Notes: generated from the sequence alone by a model not told the origin. Numbered from the stretch's first letter, positions 1-11,368 are shown. The stretch is DNA of 64,000 bases from Cercozoa sp. M6MM (GCA_040357565.1 JBDODJ010000048.1), one strand, 5' to 3'. Made by a program: numbers and translations.

Positions 1-26
1 TGTGTGTGTGTGTGTGTGTGTGTGTG
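1..26. repeat. (TG)n microsatellite at window edge
   Basis: Thirteen TG units open the window. The run probably continues upstream, and similar TG/CA runs occupy introns elsewhere in the window, so this may be part of an intron of the gene that follows. Confidence 0.95.
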
Positions 27-141
27 CAGACACATGTCTCGCTCGCAGTTGCAGCTGCGAGCACTGTACGTTCGTGTGATGGAACGTACAACAGAGAAAT
101 TTGTTTATCTTGTACGTCATGATACACGGCCGCACCCCTTC

Positions 142-446
142 CCCGTCCCATGGTTCGCCTTGTGTAGCTGCGGTCAAGAGGATACTCCGATGACGAATGC
201 CACACCGTGGCAGCTCTCATGGCACAGAAGTGGAAGACACACATGGAGCACTGTGGCGCAGTTCTGTCGGAATCTGAGGCCCAACAACTCAACAGCAAAC
301 TGCCTCCTCTTCCGTACCCCTATAATACTGATTGGATAGGATGTTACGCAACCCCTTGCTTGGGCAGAATTTCTGGTCGCAAGAGGTCGCGCAGACGATA
401 CCTTTGCGCCATCGCGAACCTTCCTTCAGAGTTTTATTTTTTCGTG

Positions 447-477
<31 letters not shown>

Positions 478-1264
478 GTGTCACACGTTAATATCGACAG
501 CAAAGAGGATTCTGAAGGGAGTGACGATACCGGTGACTATGGTCTCATGATGCATACCAAACGCCGCTCCACGGTATTCATCTTTGCGAGACTGATTTTG
601 TGGATTGTACCGCATCTTTATAGTCGACAAATCCACTTCATGACGAAACTTATGGTAGCGAATTGGGGAGTGGCACACAAGGCAGCATCAAGTGCGTTCA
701 TTTGCCTTGTGGTTTTTGTTGTGCTTTCTATGGTGCACCTTTGGGCAGGGACACTGAGTCGGTGCTGTCGCAGAAGTTAGAGCGGCATTCAACAATGTCT
801 TCACTCGATGTAATTTTGCTTTCGGCTGTTTTCTGGCAGCTGTTATATGTTTTTCGTCAGCACAAGGCACTTGTCCGACGGCCTGTATTTATGAGCGATG
901 ACTCGCCTGCAGTGCCTGATTTTTCTGGTGCGATTCCCTTCTTCTCCTTTTGGTACAAATCAACGAGTGTGTTGGTGCAGCTGTGTCCGAGGGCCAATCA
1001 GCGAGTGTGAGTCTACGCAACTCACCTCGGAAGCAGCGGCGAGACCTGCAACTCAGTTCCTCTCTGGCTTCTTCGCGAAGCAGCATGGTGTGCTCTTTGT
1101 GTTTGCCTTCTATCTCGTTGTGAGTACGCGTGTGTTTCGCTAAAGGAACCAATGCCCCAAAAACCAAAGCCCGCACGTGACACTGACGCAAGCACTGACG
1201 TACCGGCGACGGGTACACTCTTCTCGTGCACCGCGCGGGTCTGTATTATAGTCGTGTTACAGCG
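142..1264 (+). CDS. Unrecognised protein, 3' part of a multi-exon gene (partial)
   Basis: I do not recognise this gene. A series of open segments on the plus strand is separated by GT...AG stretches. One runs from about 166 to 340 (including AALMAQKWKTHMEHCG). Another around 508-580 is acidic (KEDSEGSDDTGDYG), and one near 861-955 contains HKALVRRPVFMSDDSP. A Ser/Arg-rich segment near 985-1084 (SLRNSPRKQRRDLQLSSSLA) looks like a phosphorylatable tail. The 5' end lies outside the window, and the last exon cannot be fixed before the next gene begins at 1265. Parts may be noncoding. The low-complexity basic tail and lack of recognisable domains prevent a functional call. Confidence 0.35.
447..475. 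repeat. (GT)n microsatellite, probably intronic
   Basis: About fourteen GT units directly follow a possible 5' splice site. The run lies between two open segments of the first, unrecognised gene and reads GT on that gene's coding strand. Confidence 0.9.
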
Positions 1265-3317
1265 ATGGACTTGTTTGGGAGCGACGATGATGACGATAGC
1301 AGTGTTGACGAAGAGGAGATTCGTGGTGATCCCAATTGTGTTTTTACATTCGTTGAACGAATGTTGGTGCAGAACGAGGAATCGGTTCCAAGTTGCGTTT
1401 TCGTCCCAACTGGCGCGACGGTTTGCCTCGTCCTGAGCAGGTTGTCGATTTTGACGCTTGCACCTTTGCTTCATTTTTCTTTATCCTGTCCGCGCATGTG
1501 CAGGACAGAGGTGCAATATTTGCTGCGAAAACAACCAATTTTCTGCACTGCCTTGGCACGGTAATCTTCGCATTTGTTTGTGATAAATCCCGACATAACG
1601 CATGCTGTTTTTGTCTTCACAGGTGCACAAGACGACGGCGTGGAGGAAGAAGCGAACGTTCATTTTGAAAATAAACGGTGGCATCCTGTCTGTTGGTAGA
1701 CTTCCCTTTTGGTGAATGCGGCGAGTGCTTTTTCGCGTTATGCAAGAAGCGATCGTAGGAGGCCGGGAGCATGCGTTCGCACCCCCATCGAAAGTGTTCA
1801 CACACGGCATCAAGCTTCGCCTGCCTGGCGACTTTCAGCACACCGAGTGGGTTTACGTTGCGAACTTGCGAATATGTCTGTGTGCTTACCCTAGACTGTA
1901 GAAACGAACAACCGTTGGACGATGTGCCCATTCTGCCACTCGGCGATCCTGCTGCAGCTGCCAGTAGCATCTTTCGCATGCTTGCATTTATATGAAAACC
2001 AAAACAAAATTTGTGGTTGTAGAGCTCCCTGCGACACTGCGACTGCGGAATGTGATTGCCCATGCCAAAATAGCCAACGGAAAGGTTCTCCTTCGAGAGG
2101 TATGTACTGTCATCACGACCTTAATTAATTCGGAAAAATCTTTACAGGGTGCTTTGAGACTTCCTGGCGGCGACTACGATCCAAAAATCGTGCAGCTTTT
2201 TTCTATCGCTCAGGCCTTGTGTTGTGATTTTTTGTGTGTAGGCGGCTCCTTTGCTGTTGAGATTTCGCAATCCCAGAGTCACTGTCGGCGTTCAGAACAG
2301 TGCGGAAATTTTTGCGAGCGGTGCGAGTTCGCTTGCTGCCGTGCATCTCGGTCTGCGTAAAGCTGTACAGCCACTTGCTCGTACGTGATGACCGTTTCGT
2401 ACTGTTGCGTCGATGTGTGCACAGGCATACTGGCTAGAGTGCGCGAATTTGTTGCGTCCAACTGCTTCCTCGGAGGACAGCGGAGAGCCTGTGCAACTTA
2501 CTTGGGACAACGCTCGCATTTCGAACATCATGGTTTGTTTGATGCGTGTAATATCGTGTGTCTGTATGTCTGTGTACCTGTGTAAACAATACCGTTTCAC
2601 ATGTTGTCTATAGGCAACCTTTACGATGCCAAAGCGTATTAACGTGGAAAAGCTTAGTCGAGAAGTACACGATGCGGACGTAATCCCCTCCAAGTCACCT
2701 TGTAAAAGATAAAATCACCATATGTTTCTCTGTGCGCAGTACAATGTCGATTTTAAACACTGGGCGGAGTTTAAGAGCGAGACGCCACTCAAATGCAACG
2801 CCCAAATCTATCCTTCGGTATCGTTTTAATTATTTGAGGTGTTGTGCATCCTGTCGCTACGCCTGTCCCATTTCTGCAGGGCAAAATCGTTCTCAAAGGC
2901 AGCAACTCCATCTCGCATGTGCGTCGATGCGCTGAGTTCATGCAAAAGCTACTGGCAGGGTACTAAGTATCCCTTGACCGATCTGAGTCCATTTTTGTCT
3001 TACTGTGTACCTAGGTATACGATCGATGACGCTCGTATCCGGCGACTCGAGAGGGCACACGAACGCGAGCGACTTCGCCATCAGCTGCGAGTACTCTTGT
3101 TTGTCGTTGTGGTTAAGGTCATCGTTGAGCACACTTTTATTGACTCAGTTGGTCGCAGATCGACCTGCCGAGGTATGTGTTGTTCTCATCTGTGTCACAC
3201 ACAATGTTCACCTGAGGGTAATAGTTTGGTGTCGAGTTGGACTCCGACAACGACGATGATGACGACAGTGAGGGTGACGAGTTTTTAGACAACGAGGTAC
3301 CTCCTCCTCACATTTGA
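1265..3317 (+). CDS. Divergent TBP-like protein with two TBP repeats and acidic ends
   Basis: The phase-consistent splice starts with an acidic segment (MDLFGSDDDDDSSVDEEE). A region of about 130 residues that I do not recognise follows. Next come two direct repeats of the TBP saddle fold. Repeat 1 (about 2030-2380) carries LRNVIAHA, GDYDPK, RFRNPR and EIFASG. Repeat 2 (about 2490-2955) carries ARISNIM and IYPSGKIVLKG. Both align almost without gaps to the canonical repeats, including the Asn of each LQN/IQN-type motif. A basic helix (RIRRLERAHERERLRHQLR) and a second acidic tail (DSDNDDDDSEGDEF) end the protein at a TGA. TBP normally bends promoter DNA by inserting four phenylalanines; none is conserved here, where the equivalent positions read Ala, Gln, Trp or His, and Tyr. 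It is therefore better called a TBP-related factor than orthodox TBP. About ten short introns are needed; the exon borders near 1860-1910 are the least certain. Confidence 0.72.
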
Positions 3318-3780
3318 CAACCGTATCGGCTTGCGTCGATATCCATTGTTATATATTTGATGAGTCAGCTGTCCCAAATGTCAATCGCGCTGCCGCCGGA
3401 CCGCTTTTTCCTTGCGTGAGGTTTCGACGTTTCCGAGGCAACCAGCGTCGTCGGTGTGCGATGTAGGCATCCCTACATCTACACTATACGTTGCGTGCAA
3501 CTGAACGAAGAAAAAAGAACGTCGCGTAGGTACGCGTCTTGACATGGACAGCTGCCGGCAGGTTCGATCGGATTATCGAAACACATGCCGGTCGATGTCC
3601 GATCAATCACGAGCGGGCTTTTTCTGGCTCGCGTGTATGACAAAAATGTTACGTCGGCTACACGCGACGGCGGTGTTTTCAGTTCACTTCAGTACCGGAC
3701 GTTGAGTTTTCCTCTAGTTTTGCGCCTCGTTTAGTTTTGCGCATGGCACTCGCCGACAATATATCTCGGATGCTCAGGAA
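3318..3780. other. Intergenic region between convergent genes
   Basis: This stretch separates the 3' ends of the TBP-like gene and COX17. I see no convincing gene. A short inverted repeat lies near 3460-3479 (GATGTAGG paired with CTACATC across a few bases). It could be a terminator or processing hairpin for either transcript, but that is speculation. Confidence 0.6.
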
Positions 3781-4040
3781 TCATCTATTGGCCTCAAAGC
3801 CGTACTTTTGCAGGCACTTGGCATAGGAATCCCACACAGCGTCGCATTCCGAAGAGTCCTGGAAAATTTACACAACGTGTCGTGTCGGGTGAAACCAAAA
3901 TGCGACGATACCTTGCCATTGAGCAAGAAGCACTCGTCACGTACGCGTCGCTCATCCTTGCAAACACAGCACGGGCCCTTGACTTTCTTCGTCGTTGCTG
4001 TTTCTTGCTGCTGTTGCTGCTGCATCTTCCCGCACGACAT
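3781..4040 (-). CDS. COX17: Cytochrome c oxidase copper chaperone Cox17
   Basis: Two exons (4040-3912 and 3858-3781) encode a 68-residue protein. It has the Cox17 signature: a CC-x-C copper site (GPCCVCKD) that merges into a first C-x9-C pair ending at RDEC, then a second C-x9-C pair (CDAVWDSYAKC), and the typical ending KYGF. In the family, the CCxC motif hands Cu(I) to Sco1 and Cox11 in the mitochondrial intermembrane space, and the twin C-x9-C pairs form disulphides through the Mia40 route. All expected cysteines are present. A polyglutamine run (six Q) near the N terminus is specific to this copy. The 53-nt intron starts GTATCG and ends CCAG. The gene is divergent from VPS36, with 268 bases between the two start codons. 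Confidence 0.93.
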
Positions 4041-4308
4041 GTTTTCGCTTCTCTTCTGCACACAAAATCAGAAAAAGTCACCGCGGCGCAAACAAGATCG
4101 ATTCCAACATACACGTACTTGCCCGCTCAACACTTAATTTGGAACGTAGCGCGTACACACACAGCTAGAAATGTGCAGATGGCACAGGCACAACTGGGCA
4201 GCAGTTGTCGACGAAAACAAAGCAATTGTAGCCACCTCGACTTGATCAAAACACTTTCGACACAACTGTGCCCTGTAGTTTGATGTGCAGCCCTCAAGTT
4301 TAACAAAT
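4041..4308. promoter_or_regulatory. Shared divergent promoter region of COX17 and VPS36
   Basis: The 268 bases between two divergently oriented start codons must contain the promoters of both genes unless transcription starts elsewhere. No TATA box or other named element is evident to me. Confidence 0.5.
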
Positions 4309-5980
4309 ATGTCACAAGGGCCGAGTTTTGATGAGCTCTGGCGTGTTGTCAGCAAGCCAGCGTACTTTACCGCTTCTTGTTTGGCACCCCCGCCCCCCCC
4401 CCCCAATTGTACATTACGAAGTCTGTCTATGTGTTATGTTGTATAGTTCTGACCATGGTGAAGTTGTGCTGGGCGAGGCCAACAACGTGCATGTGTACAA
4501 TCGTGATCAAAAGCGACTGATCAACGGCCACCTGGTTGTAACTTCGCATCGCATGCGCTGGCAGGGCAGCGGTATAGATCCTGGTATCTATCAGCGGATG
4601 AAAGGTTTCACTTCGTTTTGTTGTGGTCAGGGGAAGCTCGAGAACTTGCACTCTCCCATATTACGGGTAAGTGAACACAGACCGTTTTTGCTTTTCGAAT
4701 ATCTCGGGGGATGCGCAGAAATTGAAAAACGCGGGTTTTTCTTGCGCGCGACAAAGCTGTACCTGTCTCTTGGTACCACCGAAGTACCTCAACGAACTTT
4801 TACTCATGGTTTGCTGTGATTCTGGTCTGGTCTGGTCTTTGTCCAGGCGGCGACACTCATGGTTGGCTGAGCTTTCACGACAGTTCATGGAAAACGCTGT
4901 TGCCTCGCATCGTAATTTCTGCTGTCATCGGGACTCAAATTTGTTAAAACCTTTTTTGTGAAGGAAAATGCTCTGCGTCAGAAGGCTTGGCTTCGAGAAA
5001 AAGCTATACGTACTGTTCAACAAAACTCGGTGGTAAACTTAGCCATGTCAGTTACGTACACAGGAGAAGAAGCCCGTGCTCCTACTCTCGGAGCGCGTAG
5101 CGCTGGTACTTTGTCAGTGACTATTTCTGGTCGCTTTTCTACGGCTTTTCAATCTCCAGGAATCGGTGGCCTCGAACGAAACTTGCGGTTGCAGCAAGCG
5201 CAAGTACAGAATTTCTCTTCGCTTCCTTGCAGGCACTATCTTCTGTTGGGCAGGCTGATGCTTCTCTGGAAGACGCATTCGCTGATCTCTCAACGCTGAT
5301 GGATAAGGTGTGTTTTTCGTCCTCAGTCGGCATGCACATGTCTGTGAACGTGTACCCTCAAGGCAGGCTGGCGAGCTCGTGTCTTTGTCGAACAAGTTCA
5401 CTCAGGTAGCTAGATGTACATTGTATCTTTGGACTCGCCAATATCTGAAGCGTAGAGGCAAGAGCAAAGGAAAAAACGCATGAATGCAACCGAGAGCATA
5501 GATGAAAGTGAAGATGTATTCTCCCTATTTAAAGAGAAGCAGGTTGTAGAACACGTTGTTGTCATGTGTTTCTCCTTTTTTAAAGGATAAAGTGGTGGCT
5601 GATATCGTCGCCAATCTAGGCATTCTGTCACCTGTCACAAAACGCAGCGGTACATTAACGGCGAGTGTTTTTGCGCGTGTTTCATTCAAGCTCTTTCGTT
5701 GGAAGGTGCGGGTGCGTATCACGTCGCACTGGCACATGAGCTGAGCAAATTCTTGCAGCAGGTTAATTTCATCCAAAGCGCGCGCACGCGTGTGTGTGCG
5801 TCACTTTCCCTATCTTGCGTAGGCTTTGCCGCGTTTCGGCGGCATCTTGCAGGTACTTCGTTTAGCGTTGCCCCCCATATTCGGAAAATAGTTATATCGC
5901 AGATTCCAGAAGCGTTTTGCCTTTTCAATCGTGCCCGAGGGTCTGAGTTGGTTTCACCACAGGTACCCATCGCGCGCATT

Positions 5981-6013
<33 letters not shown>

Positions 6014-6511
6014 TAAATGTGCTTTGGCAATGCTTTCTGGTCTGCTCAGGATATGATGCACGCAGTCGAAGCGTTTCCTCAGATCCGCTCACCAATCACA
6101 ATGCACCAGTTCGAGTCCGGTGTTTCCGTATTGCAATCAGCGGAATTCTCTGCACAGGTGATCCGAGCTATATTCCTATCGTGCAGTTGTGGAGACGTGA
6201 GTAACTCTTATGTGTCTTTGGGTCTACCTGTGCAGTCGATGCTGCAACGCATTTTGGAGCTGCTCGAAGAGGAACAACAAAATCTGCCTCGGCACAAGTG
6301 GGCACGTTTGTCCTCATCTTTGCTGGCGCAGAAGCTGCACATTTCGGCTGCGCTCGCGCTCGAACATTTGCTGCAGGTATCTTGCAACGCAATAACGCTG
6401 GTTGGGCTGTGAACCAACGTTTGTTTTATCGAGCAGGCAGAAAGGATTGGAGAACTCTGCCGCGATGAAACACCTCACGACATTTTCTTCTATAAAATGC
6501 GATTTTTGTGA
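4309..6511 (+). CDS. VPS36: ESCRT-II subunit Vps36 (EAP45)
   Basis: Vps36 joins Vps22 and Vps25 in ESCRT-II, which sorts ubiquitinated membrane cargo at endosomes and recruits Vps20 through Vps25. The splice gives a GLUE-type PH domain first (HLVVTSHRMRWQ, then ELALSHITEIE and ATKLYLSLG). A helical linker follows (GIGGLERNLRLQQAQ, AFADLSTLMDK). The C-terminal tandem winged-helix region contains FNRARGSELVSP, which matches the near-invariant NRARGxELxSPED of the family. It also carries QFESGV and the ending ERIGELCRDETPHD...FY. I see no NZF zinc finger of the yeast type inserted in the GLUE domain, so the protein resembles the animal form. The start ATG is chosen because the following exon splices in phase through a GTACTT donor at 4362. 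At least ten short introns interrupt the gene. Confidence 0.92.
4387..4404. repeat. Poly-C tract in VPS36 intron 1
   Basis: A run of C broken by one G lies in the first VPS36 intron. Comparable C tracts occur in introns of the GTPase gene near 35571 and 35926. Confidence 0.8.
5983..6012. repeat. Poly-T run of 30 bases in a VPS36 intron
   Basis: Thirty uninterrupted T bases lie shortly upstream of the acceptor before the exon encoding DMMHAVEAFP. The run may act as an extreme polypyrimidine tract and is likely length-variable. Confidence 0.95.
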
Positions 6512-7804
6512 AGGGAACTGTGCAGTCTCGTTTCTCTGAGATTTTTCGGTCTTTAAAACGCGAAGCAAACAAATTACGTGCGGTACTGCGACCGCAATTG
6601 ACAATCCTACGCTATCTGAACTGAAAACAAACTCCCATGACGTGCCGCTTTACGCACATTAGATCATCTGGGTACTACGACTACGACGTAAGTTACTACT
6701 TTTTTGCGGAGCTCTATGGCAAGTGATCACATAGTTGTTACGGCATAGCGTTTCTCAACCAGTCAAATTGTCATCTGACTACTCGTCAGCGCGGACGATC
6801 AAATTTGAACCAGTATGGTATAGTGAAGGATTTGTTTTGCTAGGTATCGGCATTACATCCTGAGGCTTCTACCTTGCATTGTCAAGTGTTGTGCAGACCT
6901 GACTTCCTGGCTTGGGTCAAGCTTTCTAAGTTACAGCTCACGCACTTTGACTGCAGGTATCTTCTCCAGCTTCCTTCTGCGGAGCTCTTGTCCCTTCGCA
7001 CTTGATACGTACTGCCGTGATAGTGCTTGGGCTGTTCTTTTAATTGCCATCAACAAGCCTTCGAGCTTTCGACGACCTTTTCTACAAGGGTATGTCTTCT
7101 AATCCTCCGCATCGACGCCATTCTATCTGACGTTTTACTTCCTTTATTTAGTCGTCTTCAATACCTTAGTTACTGGTTTCCATACCGTAACATAGTAAAA
7201 TTTAAACAAAGTTGTTAAAAGACCAGTTAAATCTTCTCAGATCCGCACGAACGATACTAAACTTGATTGTACTAAATGCTGGTGTGACTTAGAGATGCGC
7301 AAAAAGGTAGTAACTTACGTCACAGTACCCAGAATATCTGCCTATCAGCGCAGTACCGACCCCGTACGGTATTTAAGATTTCCTTTTAGTATGAATCGGC
7401 CGCTGTCGAGAAGGGGTTTTTGACACGATTTTTTCTCGGTGACGGACGATTCCGTCTACGACTCCTTTTGAGACAAAACCCAGTTGGGGTAATTCTTCAC
7501 TTCGCTTCTTCAAACTGAATCATTTGATTTCTTCGCTTCGTCCAATTGACGACTTACTTCATTTATTTGGTTCTTTTCAGACAAACGTCAGTAACACGAT
7601 CGCAAACAAAACGAAACTTTCGCGAAATTCATGGAATAAACAATTTCGAATATGGTATGTCAACGCAACTCGACTGAATGTCGTTGTCTTTTCTGACGTA
7701 TCCTACTGTAATAGAAAGCCGAACGAAGTTGCAGCGGTCGGGTGTGAGTGTAGTTCATTAAACTCAAAGTCAATCCGCACGCACAGTGTCCTCGACCGAG
7801 TACT
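6512..7804. other. Gene-poor spacer after VPS36
   Basis: About 1.3 kb holds no exon I can support. Composition is AT-richer than the neighbouring exons and all frames are broken. This is one of the longest apparently empty stretches in the window. Confidence 0.5.
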
Positions 7805-8560
7805 GCACGTAACATAGTAACATGCAAAGGTAACCACTTTGAATGCCAAATAACAGCAGTTGTACACTGACATGATCGTCACCGCGCGAGATCACAGCGC
7901 CTGTTTCGGCGTCAACGCACGCGAAGTTGAACGCATGCTTAACCTTTGGACACAGAGAGGCTAGAAACACAGCGGGCGGGTGAGTGACTGGGGTTACCTG
8001 GCAGTTGCAGCCAGGCGCAAAGCAAGTACGGCACATCGTTTCAATCGACACGCCGGCATCATCGCTGACCAAGAGGTCGACTTGGTTTACGCACTGAATA
8101 CGAAAACGTGTCACAATGAATCCTCGCTTGTGTGTTGATTGGTATGACAGTGCTTTCTACCTTCTTCTTGCGGTGGTGAGCTAGCTGACGACCTGAAGCC
8201 GCGCGCACAGTGAAGTCAAACTTAGTGTGGTCCGTTTTGCCGTACCTTCACACAGAAAGTGGTCGAACTAACATAACAAAAGGATAAGAAACCAACGTAC
8301 ATACTCTCAACTGCGGCGAGCTGACCGTCAGGACATTGCTTTCCTGCAGGCAGGAACGGCAGCAGTATCTATACAACAACAACAACATGGTTATACACGT
8401 ACCAACAACAAACTTCGACTTGTTTCCCCAGAGATAAATCTTCGAGCAGCCCGGGCACGAGCAGGCCTCGCTCAGCGACGCACCGAGCAGCAGAACCCCA
8501 CTACCAGTACAATTGTGCTTTAAAAACAACACAATACCGTCCAAGTACTCAGACTCACAC
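7805..8560 (-). CDS. Unassigned minus-strand candidate, cysteine-rich
   Basis: Several open segments on the minus strand are bordered by GT/AG sites. One near 8440-8540 carries a CSCPGC pair after HNCTGSG. Another near 8290-8370 reads either CCRSC or KQCPDGQLAAVE depending on frame. A third near 8165-8235 is basic (GRQLAHHRKKK). A fourth near 8000-8097 carries VNQVDLLVSDDAG and MCRTCFAPGCNC. Paired cysteines suggest a zinc site. I could not find one splice solution that keeps phase throughout, and no start codon is convincing. It could be a real but poorly resolved gene or a decaying copy. The gene would be divergent from alpha-SNAP. Confidence 0.3.
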
Positions 8561-8613
8561 GAGGGACAGGAGTTTCATTTGCAGCTATAAGCCTTAAGCA
8601 GTACTGCAGGCCC

Positions 8614-8632
8614 GTACAGTACTGTACTGTAG
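8614..8632. repeat. TACTGTAC-type palindromic element upstream of alpha-SNAP
   Basis: The bases GTACAGTACTGTACTGTAG form overlapping palindromes. Closely related strings recur in other noncoding flanks of this window, notably 59521-59925 and 60085-60101. Confidence 0.6.
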
Positions 8633-8884
8633 GTGCAGTCTCAGGAAGCTGCCTGTGCACGGCTCAGGGTTCCCAGTTCACCGCCCACTTAACCAAGCGG
8701 TCCAAACACTGACTGCTGAATCATCTGTTCGTGTGAGCAGTCGACGGTGGCATTTGTGTGCTCCTGGGTCATAAAGCACGCTGGGCTGTGTCTTATCCGC
8801 TGCAGGTGCGAGCAAAAACTGGGTTTGACCGAAAACATAATTTCGCAATTATTTTGGATCGCAGTCACTGACAAAACCCGTCTA

Positions 8885-10837
8885 ATGTCTGCCGAAAAGC
8901 TAGAATCAGACGCGATCAAGCGACTCAATTCGTGGTCTCCGTTTGGTCTTGGCAAGTCCGCCAAGATCGAGGATGGTGATTTAGAACTTTTGTGGTTCCA
9001 TTTCCAAATTATATTGTTCGAGCGTTTGTAGCCGCGGAACTGTTCAAACAAAGCGCCGTGCAGTACAAACTCGCGTAATATCTTTCTGCTGGCAGGGTCA
9101 GGCTTACCTTAACATACCTACAACTATGATGCGCAGACGGCAGTTTGCGAAATGCGCGGAGATGCACGCCCGTGCTGGTACGATGCAAGCCTTGTGCGTG
9201 TGGCTTGGTTCTTGAATACACGTGCTCTGTCTCAGCCGACTGTCGCGCGCAGATCGATGATCACTTTGATGCCGCTAAGCACTGTATGTCCTCTCAATCC
9301 TAGACCTGATGACTCTTGATCACAGTGCTTGATGTGCAGGGGAAGAGGGAGGAAAATTTGCTGCCAAGGACGGCGACTACGCTGCAGTATCTTCTTCTGT
9401 GCACCCGTGTGTTTCTTTTGTGTATCGCGTTTGGTTAACATTGCTTAGGCTGAAAGAATGTTCAGTAAGGCTATTGAAACACACAAGCTGCGAAACCGAT
9501 TGCAGGTAATTCCGTCCCTTTTTCTCGCGGTTTTGTGCATTATTTCTGTCGTTCTGTAGTCTGCTGCCAAGTTAGAAATGGCGCTTGGTATGTTGTGACA
9601 GGAGGCGTGTGTCGTGGTTGTTAGTTCATCGTCTGATGTATGTATGGGGTACAGGTGAATTGCTTCGCGACAACGACCACCCGGAAGCTGTACGTCGCAC
9701 TTCACCTGTCATCGTAGCTGCGTTCTCACGTTTTTGTCCCTAGGCCATCGCGGCGTTCCAACGATGTGCGGACCTTGCCGAAATGGTAGCCTGCTTGTTC
9801 ACTCCGTTGAAAGATGTGCACTCTTGTTTGTTTTTTTTTTGCAGGAGGACAAAACCGTGCAACAGCACAAGGCGATGCTGGTAATACATGTGCTTGTTTT
9901 TGGTCGCTTCTTGTAATCTGCTCTCGGTGTTTCCTTGAACAGGCCATTGCACATTTGTCGGCCCAAGTGGGCGATTATTCAACTGCTGTGCAGCAGTTCG
10001 ATGCCGTACATTCTCTGTATCTTGGCGGCTGTTCTGGTATTTTGTCTATCGATTTTAGGTGGCACGCGCCTCTCTGGACAACCGTCTGGCTGCGCACTCG
10101 TGCACCGAATACTTTTTCAAGGCACTTTTACTTTTGCTCGCACGTGTATGTTTACACGCATCTCAGGTTTTCATGCGTATCGTAGGCAATGTGCTGCCGT
10201 CTGTGCCAGGACGAAACATGTTCTGACATTGACTCCCTCACTGAGAGGTACGTGTATTTAGCGGCCTATCGACAAAAGATGGCAAGTATCGCAGCTTGGA
10301 GAGGTATGCGGACATGTATCCGCCATTCGAGAACACGCGCGAGCACCGTCTGTTGTCGCAGTTGCTGAGTGTCTACGTCAAGCAGGATCTCGATGCCTGG
10401 TATCTGCCCGCTCTTAAACCGCCGTAGCTTGTGTAAGGCGTGCTTGTAGGGCAACGGCCTGCTACGAGTTCGAGCAGATTGTGCCACTCCGCGGTATCTA
10501 TGACATGTGTATGTATGTGTTTCATGTACATTTGCGTCCACGGCCTGTTTTCGTAGATTTCGAGGGTGTACTGCTTCTGAAAGCAAAGAAGCAACTCGGC
10601 TCGATAGACCCGATCGCTGCCATGGTATGTTGTTGCTCTTCATTCTATGAAGTTGTGCTATGAGTGCATATGTAGGAGGCGCAAGCCAACGAAGACGTCA
10701 TCGATGCCGCCGCCCATGCTGGCGTATGTTTGTCTCACTGCACCTTGCGAGGCGGCTATCACATGAAATGTGCTTGCCCGCAGGTTGAGCTCGAGGAGGG
10801 TATCGGCGATGAGTTCCCTGAGGTCGATCTGCGTTAG
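8885..10837 (+). CDS. NAPA: Alpha-SNAP (Sec17-type SNARE disassembly adaptor)
   Basis: Alpha-SNAP binds SNARE bundles and recruits the ATPase NSF/Sec18 to take them apart after fusion. The N terminus (MSAEKLESDAIKRLNSWSPF) matches the family opening with its membrane-attaching hydrophobic loop. The next exons give LFKQSAVQYKLA and QFAKCAEMHARAG, then repeated helical-hairpin segments (AIAHLSAQVGDYSTAVQQFD, EYFFKALLL). A late exon has LERYADMYPPFENTREHRLL, which corresponds to the conserved YKDxxPxFxxTREHKLL region. The final acidic exon ends GDEFPEVDLR before TAG, like the acidic D/E-LR end of animal and yeast proteins that stimulates NSF. About a dozen introns are required, many starting GTATCT, GTATGT or GTACGT. 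Alpha rather than gamma is preferred because of the C-terminal match. Confidence 0.85.
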
Positions 10838-11368
10838 TCGCAATTCAGTTACCCTTGCGCGTTCGCGCGATGGCGATAAGCCGATAACTGAAGTACAGCG
10901 CGTCGAGTCGGACGACCAGACTTGAGCTCCGAAGTCCAAACTAGCTCGCCTGAGTTGAGCGTACTGTGACTCATTATCGTACGGTACCGTTCGGAAGGTA
11001 AAAATCTAAGTTCGGCACTTAAGTCTGGGCGAGCCAGGAGCTGCTTTGAGCACATACGATACTCTCCAGGCATAGAACATTACTGGAATAACCTGAACAA
11101 ATTTGCGAGACGTTGCTGAGCTTGCTCTTGTGCGCTACATACTCAAGTTTCGCGGTGTTCTAAAATAATTTGGACCGCACAGACTTTCGTTGGCAACTTC
11201 ACCTCAGGCTGGCCCGAGCTCAGCTGTTAACCGAACTGCGGACAGCGAAGGCGGATCGAAATCATCCGATTCGGAATACAAATCGGACTTTTACCAGAGT
11301 CCGGAGTTGTGCAGCCAGTTGCACTTAGTACTTTCGAGAGCGCTGGGTGTTTGAACTGGATTCCCACG
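10838..11368. other. Intergenic region upstream of the large membrane protein
   Basis: No exon is supported here. The stretch has many short GAGTCGGAC/TCGGAC-like motifs (around 10900-10920, 10990-11020, 11225-11310), which gives it a degenerate repetitive look. It presumably contains the promoter of the gene starting at 11369. Confidence 0.5.

Noticed and set aside
447-475. Open frames reading Val-Cys repeats (or Thr-His on the other strand) through TG/CA runs
   Set aside because: Dinucleotide repeats are open in all frames and give VCVC or THTH by default. They lie in introns, next to donor or acceptor sites.
1860-1910. Ultra-short introns of about 19-26 bases
   Set aside because: Alternative donors nearby give ordinary introns of about 55 bases that also keep the frame, so very short introns are not needed.
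4387-4404. Proline-rich segment in Vps36 encoded by the poly-C tract
   Set aside because: A phase-2 donor at 4362 and acceptor before 4442 remove the tract and give a GLUE domain that aligns with the family; reading through does not.
8689-9051. Minus-strand open frame of about 120 codons
   Set aside because: It overlaps the first exons of alpha-SNAP on the plus strand, which have clear homology; the minus frame has none.
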